The translations under genes and the position numbers were made by a program. The notes under the pieces are model-generated. The model had not been told where the DNA came from, ran no database searches, and was given only the letters and a program-made list of their open reading frames with translations. From Strongyloides papillosus (taxonomy: Eukaryota; Nematoda; Chromadorea; Rhabditida; Strongyloididae), in assembly GCA_005656395.1 (NCBI GenBank), contig SRSI01000074.1:868001-932000 (forward strand): 64,000 nt of DNA. Direction: 5' to 3'. Shown piece by piece: positions 23,604-36,430 of the stretch. Each line of letters begins with the position of its first letter. Position 1 is the first letter of the stretch.

Positions 23604-24111
23604 TTTTACATAGGCAAAAATATTAGAAATAAAAATAAAGGTTTGAAAATAACATCGACATTATTCAAATATTTTTATCATTTATTAAACAGCGGCCCAC
23701 CTTATCTTTTAAAATTATAAGAATAATTTAATTCTATTTACATAAAATAAAACACTGTTTATAAATAGAATAGATTAATGCATTAATATGAAGTGGAATA
23801 ATTAATAATATATATGAAATTTCTAGTAAGATCAAATATGCATCAATAAACTATAATTATTATTTCTTTGTTTTATTGAAAAAGAAAAAGAAGCGGTATC
23901 TTTGAAAGTATGTAAAATATTGCTGTAACAATTGGCAATCATATAAAAATTTTTGGAGTTTTTATGTTTATTAAAATAAAGAAAGAGATGATAGGAAATT
24001 ATAATTTCTTCTAATCACAGAAGATGATTGAAAAGTAAAAGCCAATTGACGTCTTAAAAGATAATTGATTTCATTTTATAGATATTATTTGCTTATTTTC
24101 ATTATTTTCCC
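23604..24111. other. Divergent promoter region
   Basis: Spacer between the MPV17-family gene (-) and the carboxylesterase gene (+), so both promoters should be here. AT-rich; a half CRE-like TGACGT is at 24047-24052. Nothing else was recognised. Confidence 0.5.
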
Positions 24112-26294
24112 ATGTTTGTCTTCATTCTTTTATTTATATCAATTATAATTATTGATGGCCAGAAATTAGACAAATCTAGAAGTGTATGGGTGGAACAGGG
24201 TCTTGTCAGGGGTCAAATTTATAGAATTGCATCACAACAAATACAAATATTTAGAGGTATTCCATACGCTGAACCACCAGTAAAAAATTTAAGATTCAAA
24301 GTAAGTATTTAAAAATATAATTATCATTCATATAAACAATATAGAAGCCTATAAAAAGATCGAGATGGGAAAGAGAATACTCAGCTACAGAGTATGGCCC
24401 ACCATGTATTCAATTTATGGATTTTCATAAATCAGATAAATATGCTGGTGTTAATATGAAAAGAGAGAGTGAGGATTGTCTTTATTTAAATATTTTTTCA
24501 CCATATAATAGTGAGGATGAATCAAAATTACATCCAATATTAGTGTGGATTCATGGTGGATCGTTTCATGCTGGTTCTGCTGATACTGGAATAGATATGG
24601 AAAGTGTGGCGAAAAATATTGTTTTTCATGGTGTTACATTAGTTACAATTAACTATCGTCTAGGACCAATTGGTTTTATGTCAATAAATTATGGTACTCA
24701 TGTTGAGGGAAATTTTGGTGTATATGACATGGTTTTGGCATTGGAATGGATTCAACAAAATATAAAACAATTTAATGGTGATCCAACAAAAGTAACTGTG
24801 ATGGGTGAAAGTGCTGGTTCAGCTGCTGTTTCAGTACTAGCTGTATCACCTATAACAAAAGATCTTATTCACCAAGCTATAACATTATCGGGAAGTAGTT
24901 TAGCTCCTTGGGCAATTCATAGATCCGGCCCATCTAATTACGAAATGAGTAATATTGCAGATTACATAAGATGTAATAAATTAATTGGTGAACAGGATGT
25001 TGCAGAATTTCTTAAAACAGAATTAGTTGAATCGGGTGAAGAAAAAACAAAAAAATGTAATCTGCAAACTGTAATTCCAGAATGTCTAACAAATGGAGAA
25101 GAATTAAATACTATTTCAATGTTAAAATGCTTTCAAGAGGAAGTTTATTTTAATGATAGCAATTTTCGTAAGATAATCGCTAATGAATTGGGCGTTAGTA
25201 GAATGGTAGTTGATGGATATCTTATAACTAATAATAGTTATAATTTTATTTTGGATAATGCCAGAATCCCTTTACTGGCTGGAGTTGCTAAAAGAGAATG
25301 GGCTCATAAAAGAGGGCATTGGTATAATCTTATTCAGTTAACTAATATTACTAAAGAGGCTGTTGAAGATAGAGTAAGGAGAACAATAGATGAAAATTTT
25401 AAACTTGGATTAACACATAAAATTAGCAATTCAACTATTGCTTTAATTGCAAATGCCACAATGCTAAGATATATGGATGGAGTTAATTTTAGTTATTCTG
25501 TAGACAATATTGTTAGAAAATTACAAGAGGTAAGAATCAAATAATAATTTTATTTTTACTTAACTTTTTAGATTGAAGCAGATATTGATTTTGTTGCACC
25601 ATGTCAAGCAGAAATTGATGCATATGCTGAAAAAAATATAAGTGTATTTGCATATTCTTTTGATTATGTTCCACAGGGAGCTATTATTGAAGAGGGAATA
25701 AAATTATACCCTGCATTATCAAATAAAACACAAATAAAGATAAAACGAAATCACACAAGTACTAGTGAACAACCATTAGAAGCATTTCATGGTCTTGATC
25801 ATTCATTCATTTTTACACAAGGATATAGTGCTAATTTCCAAATTGAACCATTTACAAAAAGAGATAAAGCCATGAATAAATTATTAACAAAAATGCTAAC
25901 AAATTTTGTTAAAACAGGAAATCCTAGTACTGAAAAATTTAGATGGGAGCCATTTAAAACTGACAAAAAATCACATACTTCAATTAACATTCCACTAAAA
26001 AAAATACCTGGAGACATACATTGGCCTGCACCAAGTTTCTGGAATAAAGAAGCTAAAATGTTAGCAGAGTATGTAAAAAAAGAGTCAAAAGTTGTTGATG
26101 AACCATTAACAGCACTAAATATTGAGGAACGTATTCAATTAAATGCTTATCGTCGAGCATGGGTTGCATTGTGGGTTTTTGTTATAACCGTAGCAATTCT
26201 AATTTGGCTTTGTATTATTTGTATCTTTTTCAACAAAAGTCGTCATGGTATATTTAATTCAAGACCTTATGATAATATTATAATAAACCATTAA
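24112..26294 (+). CDS. Membrane-anchored type-B carboxylesterase / cholinesterase-like
   Basis: An alpha/beta hydrolase of the carboxylesterase/cholinesterase family. Three exons (24112-24300, 24345-25529, 25572-26294) in agreeing phase give 698 residues. A signal peptide (1-16) is followed by IFRGIPYAEPPV, SEDCLYLNIFSP, the oxyanion loop IHGGSFHAGS, and the nucleophile elbow VMGESAGS (Ser about 219). The acid is the Glu in GVAKREW, in the place of the usual GVNKDEG, and the His is in EAFHGLDHSF. The triad therefore appears complete, which argues against neuroligin-type inactive members. A transmembrane helix near the C-terminus (WVFVITVAILIWLCIICIFF) is followed by a short tail, so it is a type I surface enzyme. 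Substrate unknown; acetylcholinesterase activity cannot be claimed. Confidence 0.9.
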
Positions 26295-27345
26295 AAAAAT
26301 TTGGTTTTTTTCACCCTTGTTACATATTGTATATAAAACATTTTTTAAAAATAAAAATATATTTATATTATTTTAAAAATACTTTATGATATCATATACT
26401 ATAAAATATTATTGATAAAATGAATAAAAAGATTTAGTTTTAAAATAATAACGATACTCTATTTTTTGACATTTTCCTTTGATTTATATATATTTTAGTG
26501 GAGATAAATAATTCAACTATTAACTTTTAAAAATAATTTCAAATAGAACACAATTATTGGATTATTCAACTTTAAACGTATATTTTATTTCGTTATTTTA
26601 CTATAACTATGCTATCCAAAATATATAGTACAACTGATTTCAAGAAAGTAAAAATTCTTAAATAAACTCATGCTGAGAAACTTTTCACATATCCATTTAT
26701 TGCTTACCTTAAACATTATTTGTAATTAAATAGTATAACAAAATACTTTCAAAAATTTCCCTTTCCCTTATACTTTTGACTATTATCTACTATAATTTAT
26801 ATTTTCTTTTATTTAACATACTAGTAAATTATTTTTGATAATTGAACTTTGCATAAAAGTCTTAGAATATGATAGGAAATGATTGCTAAAAATTTAAAGG
26901 ACTAAATTCTGTTTTTGATAACCTTTCTTTCTTTTTAATTTTATAAAGTAGTAAAAGTTACATAACATGCAAATTTTGAAAAAAAATTCTATATATTATA
27001 TAGACAAAATATTTAAAATTATATATTATTTTTTCATTTTATATTTTTTTTAGTTATTTTTATTATATATATTCACCTTTAATTATATACTCAATTTGAA
27101 AAAAATTTTAAACGTATCGATTTATAAGTTAAATTTTTTTTTGCTTTTTTAAAAATTAGCTTAAATTTCCAAAATATAGAAGAGGAAATATCATCTTTTA
27201 TATTAAAAAAAATTTTAATTTATTATAACTATTTTTATAGACGTTAATATTTTTTCTATAACAAAAAAAATATTTAGAAAAACAGAAAGTTAAAATAATT
27301 TATAGAAGATCAAAGAATTATTAACTACAAGATATATTTTTTATT
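26295..27345. other. Intergenic upstream of the K+ channel gene
   Basis: About 1 kb, almost entirely A/T with long homopolymers. It should contain the distal promoter of the channel gene. Nothing discrete was recognised. Confidence 0.5.
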
Positions 27346-30300
27346 ATGAATCGTAATAAGTGTAGAGAGATTTCACTAAGTGCAAGAAGTAGAATTAACA
27401 GAAAAATACATAAAATTAGTACCATTTCAGGTATGCTATAATAATTTTATTTAATAATTCTATTGTTAAAATATTACTTAGCACCACAAATTAAAAGGCG
27501 GGGAGGAAGTTTTAGTGCAAGAAGCTTGTTAGACAATCAAAATGATTTAGTTAGTCTTTTATCAGCAACATCATTATCAAGCAGACCATCTTTTGCCGTA
27601 CCAGCACCTAAACTTACAGTTAATGGAAATATCTATAAAAAACGACAATCTTCTAGCATATCGTTTTCTCATTTTTCTCATAGGCACTCTGTTATGTAAG
27701 TGAGATAAATTTAAAAATAAGTAAAAACAAAGTTTTCAATTTTATTTACTTTAAGTAATTAAGAAAAACAAACAAACTATATGCATTATTAAATTTCTTT
27801 TCTACCTTATTTTTATATGCCAAAACAAACTTTATATAATTATCTTGAATTTTTTATAACTTTTATTATCACACCCATTAATGTACCTTAATTTGCTTTT
27901 ATAATATTTTCAATTTTTCCTCTTTCTGTATATCCATAATATATTTATTTATGTTTGATGTTTGTAAAGCTAATCAAGTTAACCTCTCATCTTTGGTGGT
28001 AGACATTTAAAAATTTCTTCTATTTTTGCTAACTTTTTTGGATAAAGGTGCAGTAATAAATTTAACTCCGAGATATTTTCTCAAAATATATTTAATCATT
28101 CTTGGAAAGATTTTTTAATACATTTTAAATTTTTGTTAAACTCTATTTTTGGTAGTCTAATATTGCTATAAAAAATAATTATTTTTAACTTACTATCTTT
28201 TATAAATTATCAAATTTACTGAATCTCACTGTTTTCCAGTAAGTATATAATTTATCGGGGGTTATCGCTAGAAAATTATCTTTATTAATGAAAAGAAAAT
28301 AAACTCAAAAAAGGAAACCTGTTGAAGCTTGTATAGTGAAACGTTATATATACAAATATTATTCTGTAAACCAAATACTTTTATCTTTTTTATCTCCAAC
28401 ATATGTATTGTGCTGTAGTTTGCTTTTTTATTAATGTTTGCCAGAGCGAGATTTGCTGTAAAGGTTTTACGGTATGTTTTTATTATTAAAAATATTTTTT
28501 CTAGTGTTTTTTTCTGTCAATAAAGATAATTAAAATCTAGACACATTAGTTATATTGAGAAAGTTGAAATTTAAGTTAAAATAAGAAACAATTTCCCTAC
28601 ATTTCATAAATTATGCATTCATTTTCGCCAAAAACCATTTTGTATCAATTAGAAACAATTGAAAATTTAATTGGCGGAAGAAATAATCTATATTTTAGTG
28701 TAACATTCATCTTACCGTAAAATTTGTTATCGCTTTTTTAAACTTCTGAAAAATATTATCTATGGTTTACCTTTATAGTAGATAACATCTTTAATTTTGA
28801 ATACTTCAAAAATTCTTAATATAACCATTATCATCATACAATCTATTAATTTATTTTTTGAATTTTCGAAACAATCCCCAAAAGTTCTTTCTTTCACTAT
28901 TATCGTCTTTTTTTGTCCTTCCTATTAATCTTCAATGTTTATAAATCTAATTTTAGATTATTCTTTAAAAGTACATTCTAATGAATTGTCCACTTTACTG
29001 CTTAAAGTATTTTTTTTCCTTGTTGTTTCATCCTTCTGAAATTTATAACTTCATTTGTTATTTGTATATATTATCACCATATATGAAAGTGATTTATTAT
29101 ATTCTATGATTTATTAATTTTTTTTCAATACTATATTCTTCCATAAACCAATTACTATTAAAGTAGTTTTTGGGAAAGTAAAAAAAATGTTAGCATATTA
29201 TAATTCTTCGAAGTTTAACAAGGAAATTATTGCTGTATAGTTTTGAAAATAAATCGAGGCAGGTAACAATTACTTCAATATTAAGAATAAAAAGGGACAA
29301 CAAAATTAACTTTTTATATGAAAATAAAGAAAAAAATTAAAAATCATTGGATAATTTAAATTTTAGATGATGTAAAAAATAAGTTCCTTTTTCTTTAAAC
29401 TGAATATATAAGAGAAATAATGAAATAAGGAAAGAATTTCTTATCACAAAACTTTCACTCTTATTACATCATTCATTTTTTAACTCCGTTATCTCATCCT
29501 TAAAATGTCCATCTAAACAAACTTTAAATTTTTCTGTTCTACCAACAACTTTTTCTAATCCACAGTCTTCTAACAATGTCAGTAGTCAGCACTTATCCAT
29601 TAATTCCCATGAGATCTTCATCAGGGTTTTGTTGAGTGTGGTAGTTGAAAAGTGGTGGATCAAATCAAAGATATATTTAAAAAAGATAACCACGCCTGCT
29701 ACGCTTTTATACATTTTTATCCATAACCACCTCCTAAAAATATATCTACATATGTTTTTCCATTTAAATATATATTTATATATATCTACATATAGCTAGT
29801 TATATATTTTAAAATTTATATATTAGATAAATTTTTGCAAAGTTGCATAAGTTTAAAAAATTTATCTTTTTATTAACAATTTTCTAATCTATATTAAATA
29901 ATATTTTACAAGATATACATATATTTTATATAACAAGTATTAATATTAGGTTAATTCATTTCTAATATTTTTACAATAAAGATTGAAAACATATATCTAT
30001 TGTTTCTCAAATTACATTATAATATATCATTACCATAAGACATCAGGTAGTTTGAAGGAAAATAAAAATATATATGAAAGATTTTTAATATATATTTATA
30101 GCGGTCTTTCATAAAATGAACTTCAATGGGATCTTTTTTTGATGTACTTTTATATTTTATGTTTTTGAAAAATTTACCAACAATAAATTTCAAAGAAGAT
30201 AACAAGAGGAATAGAACTTTTGTATATAACAATTACAAGAATCTTATACTCGATTTTTTTGGTGACGGTAGCTTTAAAAGCTACCACAAAACACCAAATA

Positions 30301-33300
30301 CTAAGTCTTGTTCATTTGTATTTACCTACCTATATTTTTATATATTATTCCTACCAAATATAACTTTACATCAATATTATTTAAACTCAAAAACTTTTTC
30401 TACGAGTTTAATGAGTAAGGTTTTTATATTATCATGCAATCTACGTATTTAATGTTCAAAAGACCTTCTGCTTCAACAGGAAGGGAGTTGGCTGTTGAAA
30501 GTGTTTCAAGAAGATCCTCGATTGCTAAAAGAGAAAGCGATCGAGCTGGAAGAAAAAGTGTTGAAGAGTTGAGGTGCCTATTCATTCCATATTTTTTTAT
30601 ATATAATAATGTTTCATTGTTTATAACATAATTTTTTATGTTTCTTATCTTATATCTATACAGATGTTTTTTGATAATTAAATTATATATAGTAAGATAT
30701 ACTACATATTTTTATGATATAAAATATCATATTTTCTTGATATTTATATACATATTATTTTTGACTAAAAACTTTAAATAAATCAAAAATAAAAAATTTT
30801 TACATTTGTTATTCAAATGTCTAATCAGATATTTTTTAGTGCTGATCGATTAAATCAATATCTAGATGGAGGAAAAGGACCAAATGAAAATCATGGAATA
30901 TTTGAACAAATAGTTGAAGGTGTCAATGAAAAAAGTAGACCACCAACGACTTTTCCCAAAATTTCAGAGTTGACAACAAAAGAGAAATGGAAAAAAGTAA
31001 GTTGTTTATATTTTTTAAGTAAAAAAAGTTTTTGCTTTTTTCTAATTTACTAATTAGTAATCATGATATTTTCAATCAAACTAAAAAAATCATTTTTATT
31101 TCTTAAGCTTTTTGTAAATTTTCCCTCTTTTTAACATTAAAAGCTTAAAAGTAGATGACAAAATTGCCCCTAGAGATGGTACCAACTTTTGACAGAAAAA
31201 GTCATCACTGGAACACCCGATCATTACTCATACTATGCCAGCACTTCTTACTATTTAAAAATTTAAACTAAGAAGAGGTTACAAAATATATGTGTATTCT
31301 TTTGTATTGTAAATTTTATTGGTGAAGTAAATAGATAGAAAAATAAAAAGAATAAACTTTTTATTCCTTGTTTTGTTAGCCAATAATAATAAGAAGAGAA
31401 GAAATTTTAAAGATTTGAAAAAAAAATTATATATGACAAAAGTATTCAATCCCAATAGAGATGTTATATTCCACAATTGAAATATAACTTTTTATTGAGA
31501 TTGAGATAAATATTAATGGTTATAGTTTTTATCAAGAATAATCATTGTAATAATATAATTATTATTATATAACTTTTTTTTTATAGCGCCTTAAAATTGT
31601 TCTTCCTCATGTTGGTTTAGTTTTTCTATCATGTGCTTATACTTTGATAGGGGCATCAATATTTCATTATTATGAAATGCCATATGAAGTACGAATCAGG
31701 AATGAAACGTCTCAACGTGTCAATACATTAAAAACGAATATTATTAATGAATTATGGAATATGGTGCAAAGACAACAAAATATTACTTTGTTAGATTTTG
31801 ATGATTTTTCTCGAAATGCTCATCGGGGGTAATTTTTATATTAATTAATTTAAAATCGTTTTTAGGATGAATAATGTTATAAAAGATGTTTTTGTTGATT
31901 ATACCAAAAATTATATGACACCGGACGATATTATCAATGGTACGGGTCCCATAAAATGGACGTTCGGTTCGAGTATCTTTTTCTCATGGACAGCCATTAC
32001 AACAATTGGTAAGTTAGATATTTAACTTTTATCATCTTTAACATATAGGCATAAATATATACAAACTTTTTAAAAATTTATATGATAAGGAATTATTTTA
32101 TGGATACTTAAGATTATGATTTAAAAATAGATATATCTAAACTTTATGACATTTGATGACAAAATTTAGATGAATCTTTTTATATATTGACATTTAATAT
32201 TGATATATTAAAAATATAGTTGACGTCACTCCCTCTTTCTCTATTCCTCATTTTTATTTTATCCTACGTTATTGAAATAGTAATTTTTAATATTTTAAGG
32301 TTATGGACATATAGTACCAAGAACAAATCAAGGACGTATTGCGTGCCTTTTATATGCTTTAATTGGAATTCCTCTTATTCTTGTAACAATTGCTGATATG
32401 GGTCGTTTTTTAAGTGGTGGTATAATCTTTCTTTACAACTTTCTTCGTAAATTGATGTATAGAACAATTAGGAAAATTTACAAATGTTTTCGTCTAGTAT
32501 TTTGTTGTAAAAGTTGTCGATATATGTGCAAAAGAACAAGATCAAAGAACACTGATGTACCAAAAAGTTTAGAAGATGATAGTAATAATAAAGAAGGTTT
32601 AAATAATATACGTAGGCAATCAGGAATTTCAAATTTAAAGAAAAAACCTAATGGAGGGATACTCGCTAATACAAATCGTATACCTACCATTATAGAAGAT
32701 GATACAATATCAGAATCTGGAACTTTAGGAGGTTAGTTTTCTATAAAATAAAGTTATAATCTCCCGAGTAATATTTTTGAGTTTAATTCCAATAAATATG
32801 TGACATTTATATATACATTTCAAAATTTTTTCATATCAAATTAGACAATTAAAATAGTTTTTATTTTATCTTTTATGTTGTTTATCATTGACAAGTAAAT
32901 GTCAAAAATTTATAATTTTCATATTTATTTCTTTTGATTTTATTCTATCTAATATTTAATGTATCTATAAATATCTCTCAATGGAATATTTAATTGTTCA
33001 TTTTTATCATAGTATTTTTATCTCTTTTTTTGTAGATGTTTCCGAAATCCGAACAGTAGATGATTCAGATGTTTCAATTGCTCAGGAAAGTAAAGAAAAA
33101 AAAAGTACCAGTTTTGAAGATGATCTAAGTACAGATGAGGAAGACTATAAAATTTCAGACCATGAGAGAAGAGTTTCTGTACTTTTTATTTTAATTTTAA
33201 TGCTATGTAATATTATAATAAGTTAATATAAGATAAATAATATTTTTTAAAAATGTTATAGGTTACACGGCTGGAGGAGCTTGTTTAATTCAATGTTGGG

Positions 33301-33932
33301 AAGATTGGGATTTTATGGAAGCATTTTACTTTTGTTTTGTGACTGTCACAACAATTGGTTTTGGAGATATTGTGCCTCATAACGCAGATTTTTTACCCTT
33401 AACATTAGCTTATATTATATTTGGCCTTATAATAACAACAATGTGTATTGATTTAGTTGGAAGTGAATATATTAAAGATATCCACTTTTATGGTAGATCA
33501 ATAGGTCGTTCTTTCTTAACAATTGGTGGAAAAGTAGTTCATTTATCAGAAGTCTTTTCATATGTAGCATTTTTACAGAAAAATTTTGGTCTTACACCGG
33601 AACAATTAGATAGATTGGCACAATTACCAGAAGAATATTTATTGGATTGTTTAGTTAATGGAAAGCAGCCCGATGTTAAATGGATTGGCGGAAGACCATT
33701 TATACCGCAAGATATTTATTATTTTAAATGGATTGAACAACCAAGAACATTATCTTTTGTATCTGAAAGAGTTTTAGCATCAATGGAAAGTCTTGATCTT
33801 AATACATCAAGATGTAGTACAGCCAGAACATTAACACCAAAAGAGTATTATCAAAAAATTTTAGTTCATTATTGTAGGCAAATGCAACCTCCTGATACTG
33901 GAAATAGTATACCTAATATAGATACGAAATAA
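27346..33932 (+). CDS. twk: Two-pore-domain potassium channel, TWK type
   Basis: K2P channels set resting potential; each subunit has four membrane helices and two pore loops. Nine exons were rebuilt (27346-27430, 27482-27695, 30463-30573, 30840-30996, 31587-31828, 31866-32008, 32300-32731, 33036-33206, 33262-33932); all phases agree, giving 741 residues. The cytosolic N-terminus (1-190) is Ser/Arg-rich. M1 is about 193-214; the cap has sequons (RNETS, NITLL); pore 1 is TTIGYG (about 315-320); M2 follows. A long M2-M3 linker (about 345-505) has a Cys-rich segment and an acidic one. M3 spans the exon 8/9 junction. Pore 2 is TTIGFGDIVP (about 548) and M4 precedes a 170-residue tail. The 2.77-kb second intron holds a candidate alternative first exon. 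The exon 3 acceptor (TTCAAAAG) is weak; ATG 30452 is another possible start. The C. elegans orthologue is not assigned. Confidence 0.92.
29576..29625 (+). other. Candidate alternative first exon of the K+ channel gene
   Basis: Inside the 2.77-kb intron a less AT-rich patch holds TTTTTCTAATCCACAG (acceptor, possibly for trans-splicing) 10 bases before an ATG. The frame MSVVSTYPLIPMRSSSG ends in a GT donor at 29626. Its phase (2) is exactly what exon 3 at 30463 needs, the same as the regular exon 2. The joined reading would continue into PSASTGREL. Inferred, not proven. Confidence 0.45.
30258..30297 (+). other. Two-step hairpin in the K+ channel intron
   Basis: GGTAGCTTT and AAAGCTACC (30267-30275, 30277-30285) form a perfect 9-bp stem with a one-base centre; TTTGGTG (30258-30264) and CACCAAA (30291-30297) can extend it after an internal loop. 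It lies 166 bases before exon 3. Too short for a typical microRNA precursor. Confidence 0.4.
32221..32228. promoter_or_regulatory. Full cAMP-response-element match in an intron
   Basis: TGACGTCA, the palindromic CREB/ATF consensus, lies in the intron between the pore-1 exon and the next exon of the channel gene. Such a 50% GC octamer is rare by chance in this composition, but no functional evidence exists. Confidence 0.3.
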
Positions 33933-35493
33933 GGCCTTTAATTATTTAAAAAGAAAATATTCATATTTATTTTTTCTTTGGATTAATTAAAATTTTATTA
34001 ATCAAATAATATTGTTAGAAAGAATATAAAGTGTAAATTTTTTTATCAATCATAGACATTTGTATATTTTTGAATCCAAAATATTCAATATTAAACTTTT
34101 ATATTTATGTTATACACTATTTACTTTTACTGATTTAACTAACTTAAAGTAACGAAAAGCTTAAAATTATTACTTTTTAAGAAATAAGACTACAAAATGA
34201 TAAATAAGTTTATCTTTTTTAAAATTATCAAAAAATAAGGGAAATCAAATTACCAATTATACTTGTATCCATGTTTTTCTTAACATAAATTTTTTTATAC
34301 TATAATAAAATTGTAGTGTTGTAATTCTGTACTACTACTTTTTAATATTAAAATTATTTTAATGTTCTACCATTCAATCTAGTTAATTTGACTAAAATTT
34401 CATGTAACTTATTTTTTAACAGTATTTAATTCACGTAATTTTATAAGTTTATGTGGTATAAAGTAAATATTTTGACCAAATAGATGACTAAACTATTTAT
34501 AATATTAATAATACTTATTTTGAAATATCAAATTATTAATTGATAGTTATCATATATATAGAAAACTTTATAATTTAAAGTTTAATTAAGACAAAACATT
34601 AAACTTTGAGTAAAAAACTTGTTATAATTAAAATAAATGCTACTTTATAAGTCTTAAAGGTATCTTTAATAAAATTTATATTATAAATATTATATAAGAT
34701 TAAATATGCAAAAATTGTTATTATTTGAAAATTAAAGTTTTAGAACTAAACTTATGTTTGTGTAATTATTCTTACCAATTTAAAAAATTCATATAAAAAT
34801 ATATTTTCCTAAAAATCAATGCTACTTTAAGTTTAATCTTTGACAAAAAATAATTCTGATTTTTCTAGAAACGCATTATGATTATTTTTTATAATTAATT
34901 ATAATATTTGGAAATAATTTTAAAACATTCCGTAATTAAATTATTATATTACTTATTTTAGTAAAGTTAGAAATAAATTTTCAAAATTGTGTCTCATGTT
35001 ATTTATTTTGGTATTTCAAAATATTTACTTTATGAAATACAAGACTTTTAAAATTATAGGAAGTAAATACTATTAAAAAAGTTTGTTACATGAAATTTTA
35101 GTCAAATTCATCTAATTGAACGTTTGAAATTCTAAAAAAATGATAATATGAAGAAGTGGTAGTATAAAATTAAAACAATATATTTTATTAATATATAAAA
35201 AATTGATATATTTAAAAACACTAATACAAATATAGTTGATTTTTTGATTATTTTAAAGCTATTAATTTTCTCAGAAATTAAAATCGGCTAATTCTTAACA
35301 ATTACTAAGAATAATATGTTTCTTTAATTTTCAAAAAGATAGATTTATTTTTTAAACAGTAATAGTTGAAAACCCATTGTTATTATAATTTTGTTGAATA
35401 AGAGAAATATATCGTATCTAGCTATTAATAATATTATTGAAAAGTAATTATATAATTACAAAGTATAAAAAATTATTTTACTTTTGCAATTAA
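33933..35493. other. Intergenic between convergent genes, containing an inverted repeat
   Basis: Spacer between the channel stop (+) and the sulfotransferase stop (-). Most of it is taken up by the foldback repeat listed next. No coding frame is supported. Confidence 0.55.
34310..35170. repeat. Long inverted repeat (foldback), arms about 160 bases
   Basis: The left arm (about 34310-34480) and right arm (about 35010-35170) are reverse complements. Two exact anchors prove it: 24 bases at 34385-34408 pair with 35085-35108, and 18 bases at 34458-34475 pair with 35016-35033, at equal distance within each arm. Between anchors the arms have drifted. The loop is about 530 bases with no frame. Confidence 0.8.
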
Positions 35494-36430
35494 TTATACG
35501 TCTGGTATTTGAAATCCAAATTCTTTAAAGTCACTATAATATATTTTAATTAATTTTTTTATAACACCTTTTTCTTTATAAAATTTTTTAGTAAATTCAA
35601 TTGTTTTTGCTTTTCCTGTCGTTGAATGTTTTATTTTATAAGTTCTTATTTCCTTATCTATATATTCAACTTTTTCACGAGGAACATTTTGCTGAATTAA
35701 TATTTCTTCTAATGATTTATAAAAAGGATCTAATTTTTTTGGATCAAACTTTAATACAACAAATTTTCTTTTATTTTTGGAATAATTACATTGCCTAGAA
35801 TATTATTTATTATGGTATTTTTTAAACATACATTGTTTGAGGGTAAAAATGAGCTTTCAATGGATGATAAGCAAGTATTCTTGAATTATATCCAGATGTT
35901 AAAATGTTATACAATTTATTTACAAAACATATAAAATTTCCGTCACACTTTAAACAAAGATGAATATGATGCGGTCCTGCACGTTTATAACATAAATGGA
36001 CAAAACCACTAATAAATCTTTCTATAGGATTTCTAACAACCATAATAACCTTCCATGTTTTGAGAAAATTTACTTTATCACCTTTACCATGAATTTGAAT
36101 TAATTCACCAAACGACCTTAAACGATTAGTCTTTTTATTTACACACGCTTTAAATCTAAAATTAAAACCAGCTAAATGATTAAATTTTTTCAAAAAAACT
36201 TTTTCCATATCTAAATAGCACAATATACTTGTTAACATAGCACTAAAACTTTTATGTACAGCACAAGTTGCTAATTTATATTTAGGTGCTACAAAATATT
36301 TTTCACTAACAACTTTCTTATTATGGATAATCCCTTTATAAGTATCCGTTGAATTAGAACTACTTGTCATATGGAATTCAATAACTAGTAGCAAAGTAAA
36401 ATTTAAAAATAATAACATTAAATGTTTCAT
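35494..36430 (-). CDS. Golgi sulfotransferase-like protein, paralogue 1
   Basis: Carbohydrate sulfotransferases move sulfate from PAPS to glycans in the Golgi. Two exons (36430-35832; 35794-35494) joined by a 37-base intron with donor GTATGT give 299 residues. An N-terminal hydrophobic segment (MLLFLNFTLLLVIEF) serves as signal or anchor. The 5'-phosphosulfate-binding loop is KLATCAVHKSFSAML (K..C...KS.S), and the 3'-phosphate loop is VVRNPIERFISGF. Paired Cys (HLCYK, HLCLKCDG, FICF) follow, then FYPQT, shared with paralogue 2 at 55244-56231. The second exon, ending SDFKEFGFQIPDV, is Lys-rich. The family is expanded in nematodes; the acceptor is unknown. Start chosen at the first Met before the hydrophobic segment. 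Intact. Confidence 0.87.

Noticed and set aside
29560..29640. Possible selenocysteine TGA in the minus frame MDKC-stop-LLTLLEDCG
   Set aside because: No SECIS-like structure was recognised and a known selenoprotein motif is missing; a stop or splice is simpler.
30126..30452. 108-codon frame in the K+ channel intron
   Set aside because: Phe/Tyr/Leu/Asn composition typical of random AT-rich DNA; overlaps the exon 3 acceptor region and has no domain.
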